Shown here one piece after another: positions 4,984 to 5,092 of a stretch of 5,092 bases of DNA (positions are counted from its first letter, which is position 1; each line of letters starts with the position of its first letter). Source of the stretch: an uncultured Collinsella sp. (lineage in GTDB: Bacteria; Actinomycetota; Coriobacteriia; Coriobacteriales; Coriobacteriaceae); the NCBI GenBank assembly GCA_905204635.1, contig CAJLAN010000139.1:1-5092 (forward strand), read 5' to 3'. A model generated the notes under the pieces. It saw only the letters and a list, made by a program, of their open reading frames with translations. It was not told where the DNA came from and searched no databases. Made by a program: the position numbers and the translations under genes.

Positions 4984-5073
4984 CGCAAATATGTAATGAA
5001 TTTTCCACTTTTTTGAATTTCTCGGTATAAAACGCCACTGACCTCGGACTTTACCCCACGACAGTTTTTGCAT
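4966..5073 (-). CDS. Possible small basic Trp-rich peptide (35 aa)
   Basis: ATG at 5073 opens a 35-codon frame ending with TAA at 4966-4968. The peptide begins MQKLSWGKVRGQWRF and continues through a basic stretch (KKWKIHY) to the end TLGN. It has five Lys, three Arg, three Trp and no Asp or Glu. A strong Shine-Dalgarno, GAGGAG at 5082-5087, stands eight bases before the ATG. Against it: short length, use of AGA and ATA codons, and overlap of its end with the cstA promoter and operator. I do not recognise a family. If real, it might be a regulatory or antimicrobial-like peptide, or the tail of a conserved intergenic repeat; its transcript could be what the terminator at 4749-4787 stops. Confidence 0.3.
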   Translation of the reverse strand: MQKLSWGKVRGQWRFIPRNSKKWKIHYIFALTLGN

Positions 5074-5092
5074 GAGAGATGCTCCTCGGGGG

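Noticed and set aside
1..5092. CRISPR array or insertion sequence
   Set aside because: No regularly spaced repeats of CRISPR length, no transposase frame and no paired terminal repeats with target duplication were found.

Overview
The window holds two long protein genes, both on the minus strand. The GC-rich composition, the strong AGGAGG-type ribosome binding site of cstA and the two protein types suggest a gut actinobacterium of the class Coriobacteriia (Collinsella-like). That assignment is an impression from sequence style, not the result of a search.

Layout from right to left, which is the direction of transcription. At 4966-5073 there is a possible 35-codon basic, Trp-rich peptide gene with a good Shine-Dalgarno. 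Its end overlaps a sigma70-type promoter (4955-4983) whose spacer holds a perfect 7-4-7 dyad. The promoter drives a leader of about 230 nt with several hairpins, some mutually exclusive, ending in a strong intrinsic terminator (4749-4787). Only 21 nt after the terminator comes the Shine-Dalgarno of cstA (2824-4713), a 629-residue CstA/BtsT-family transporter of the inner membrane. Because no promoter fits between terminator and gene, cstA is probably controlled by transcription attenuation. A second intrinsic terminator (2746-2783) ends cstA.

A separate unit then begins with a weak promoter near 2675-2704 and encodes a protein of about 729 residues (451-2640). It has a winged-helix-like N-terminus, a long disordered middle with Arg/Gly patches, and a C-terminal Toprim-type domain resembling DUF2220, the C-terminal part of the Wadjet protein JetD. 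None of the partner genes jetA, jetB or jetC is present, so it looks like a stand-alone relative. It is closed by a perfect hairpin terminator at 421-448.

The leftmost 450 bases hold no convincing protein gene but are full of inverted repeats. They include a 121-nt rod-like hairpin (299-419) whose mismatches become G-U or G-A pairs only when read on the plus strand, so it is a candidate structured RNA. There is also a nested hairpin (174-274), a 9-bp hairpin (119-154), and an 11-bp inverted repeat (10-86) containing a tRNA T-arm-like box without the rest of a tRNA.

The most interesting targets are the cstA leader, the orphan JetD-like protein with its RNA-binding-like linker, and the rod RNA. 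The long open frames on the plus strand opposite both genes are shadows produced by GC-rich codon use.
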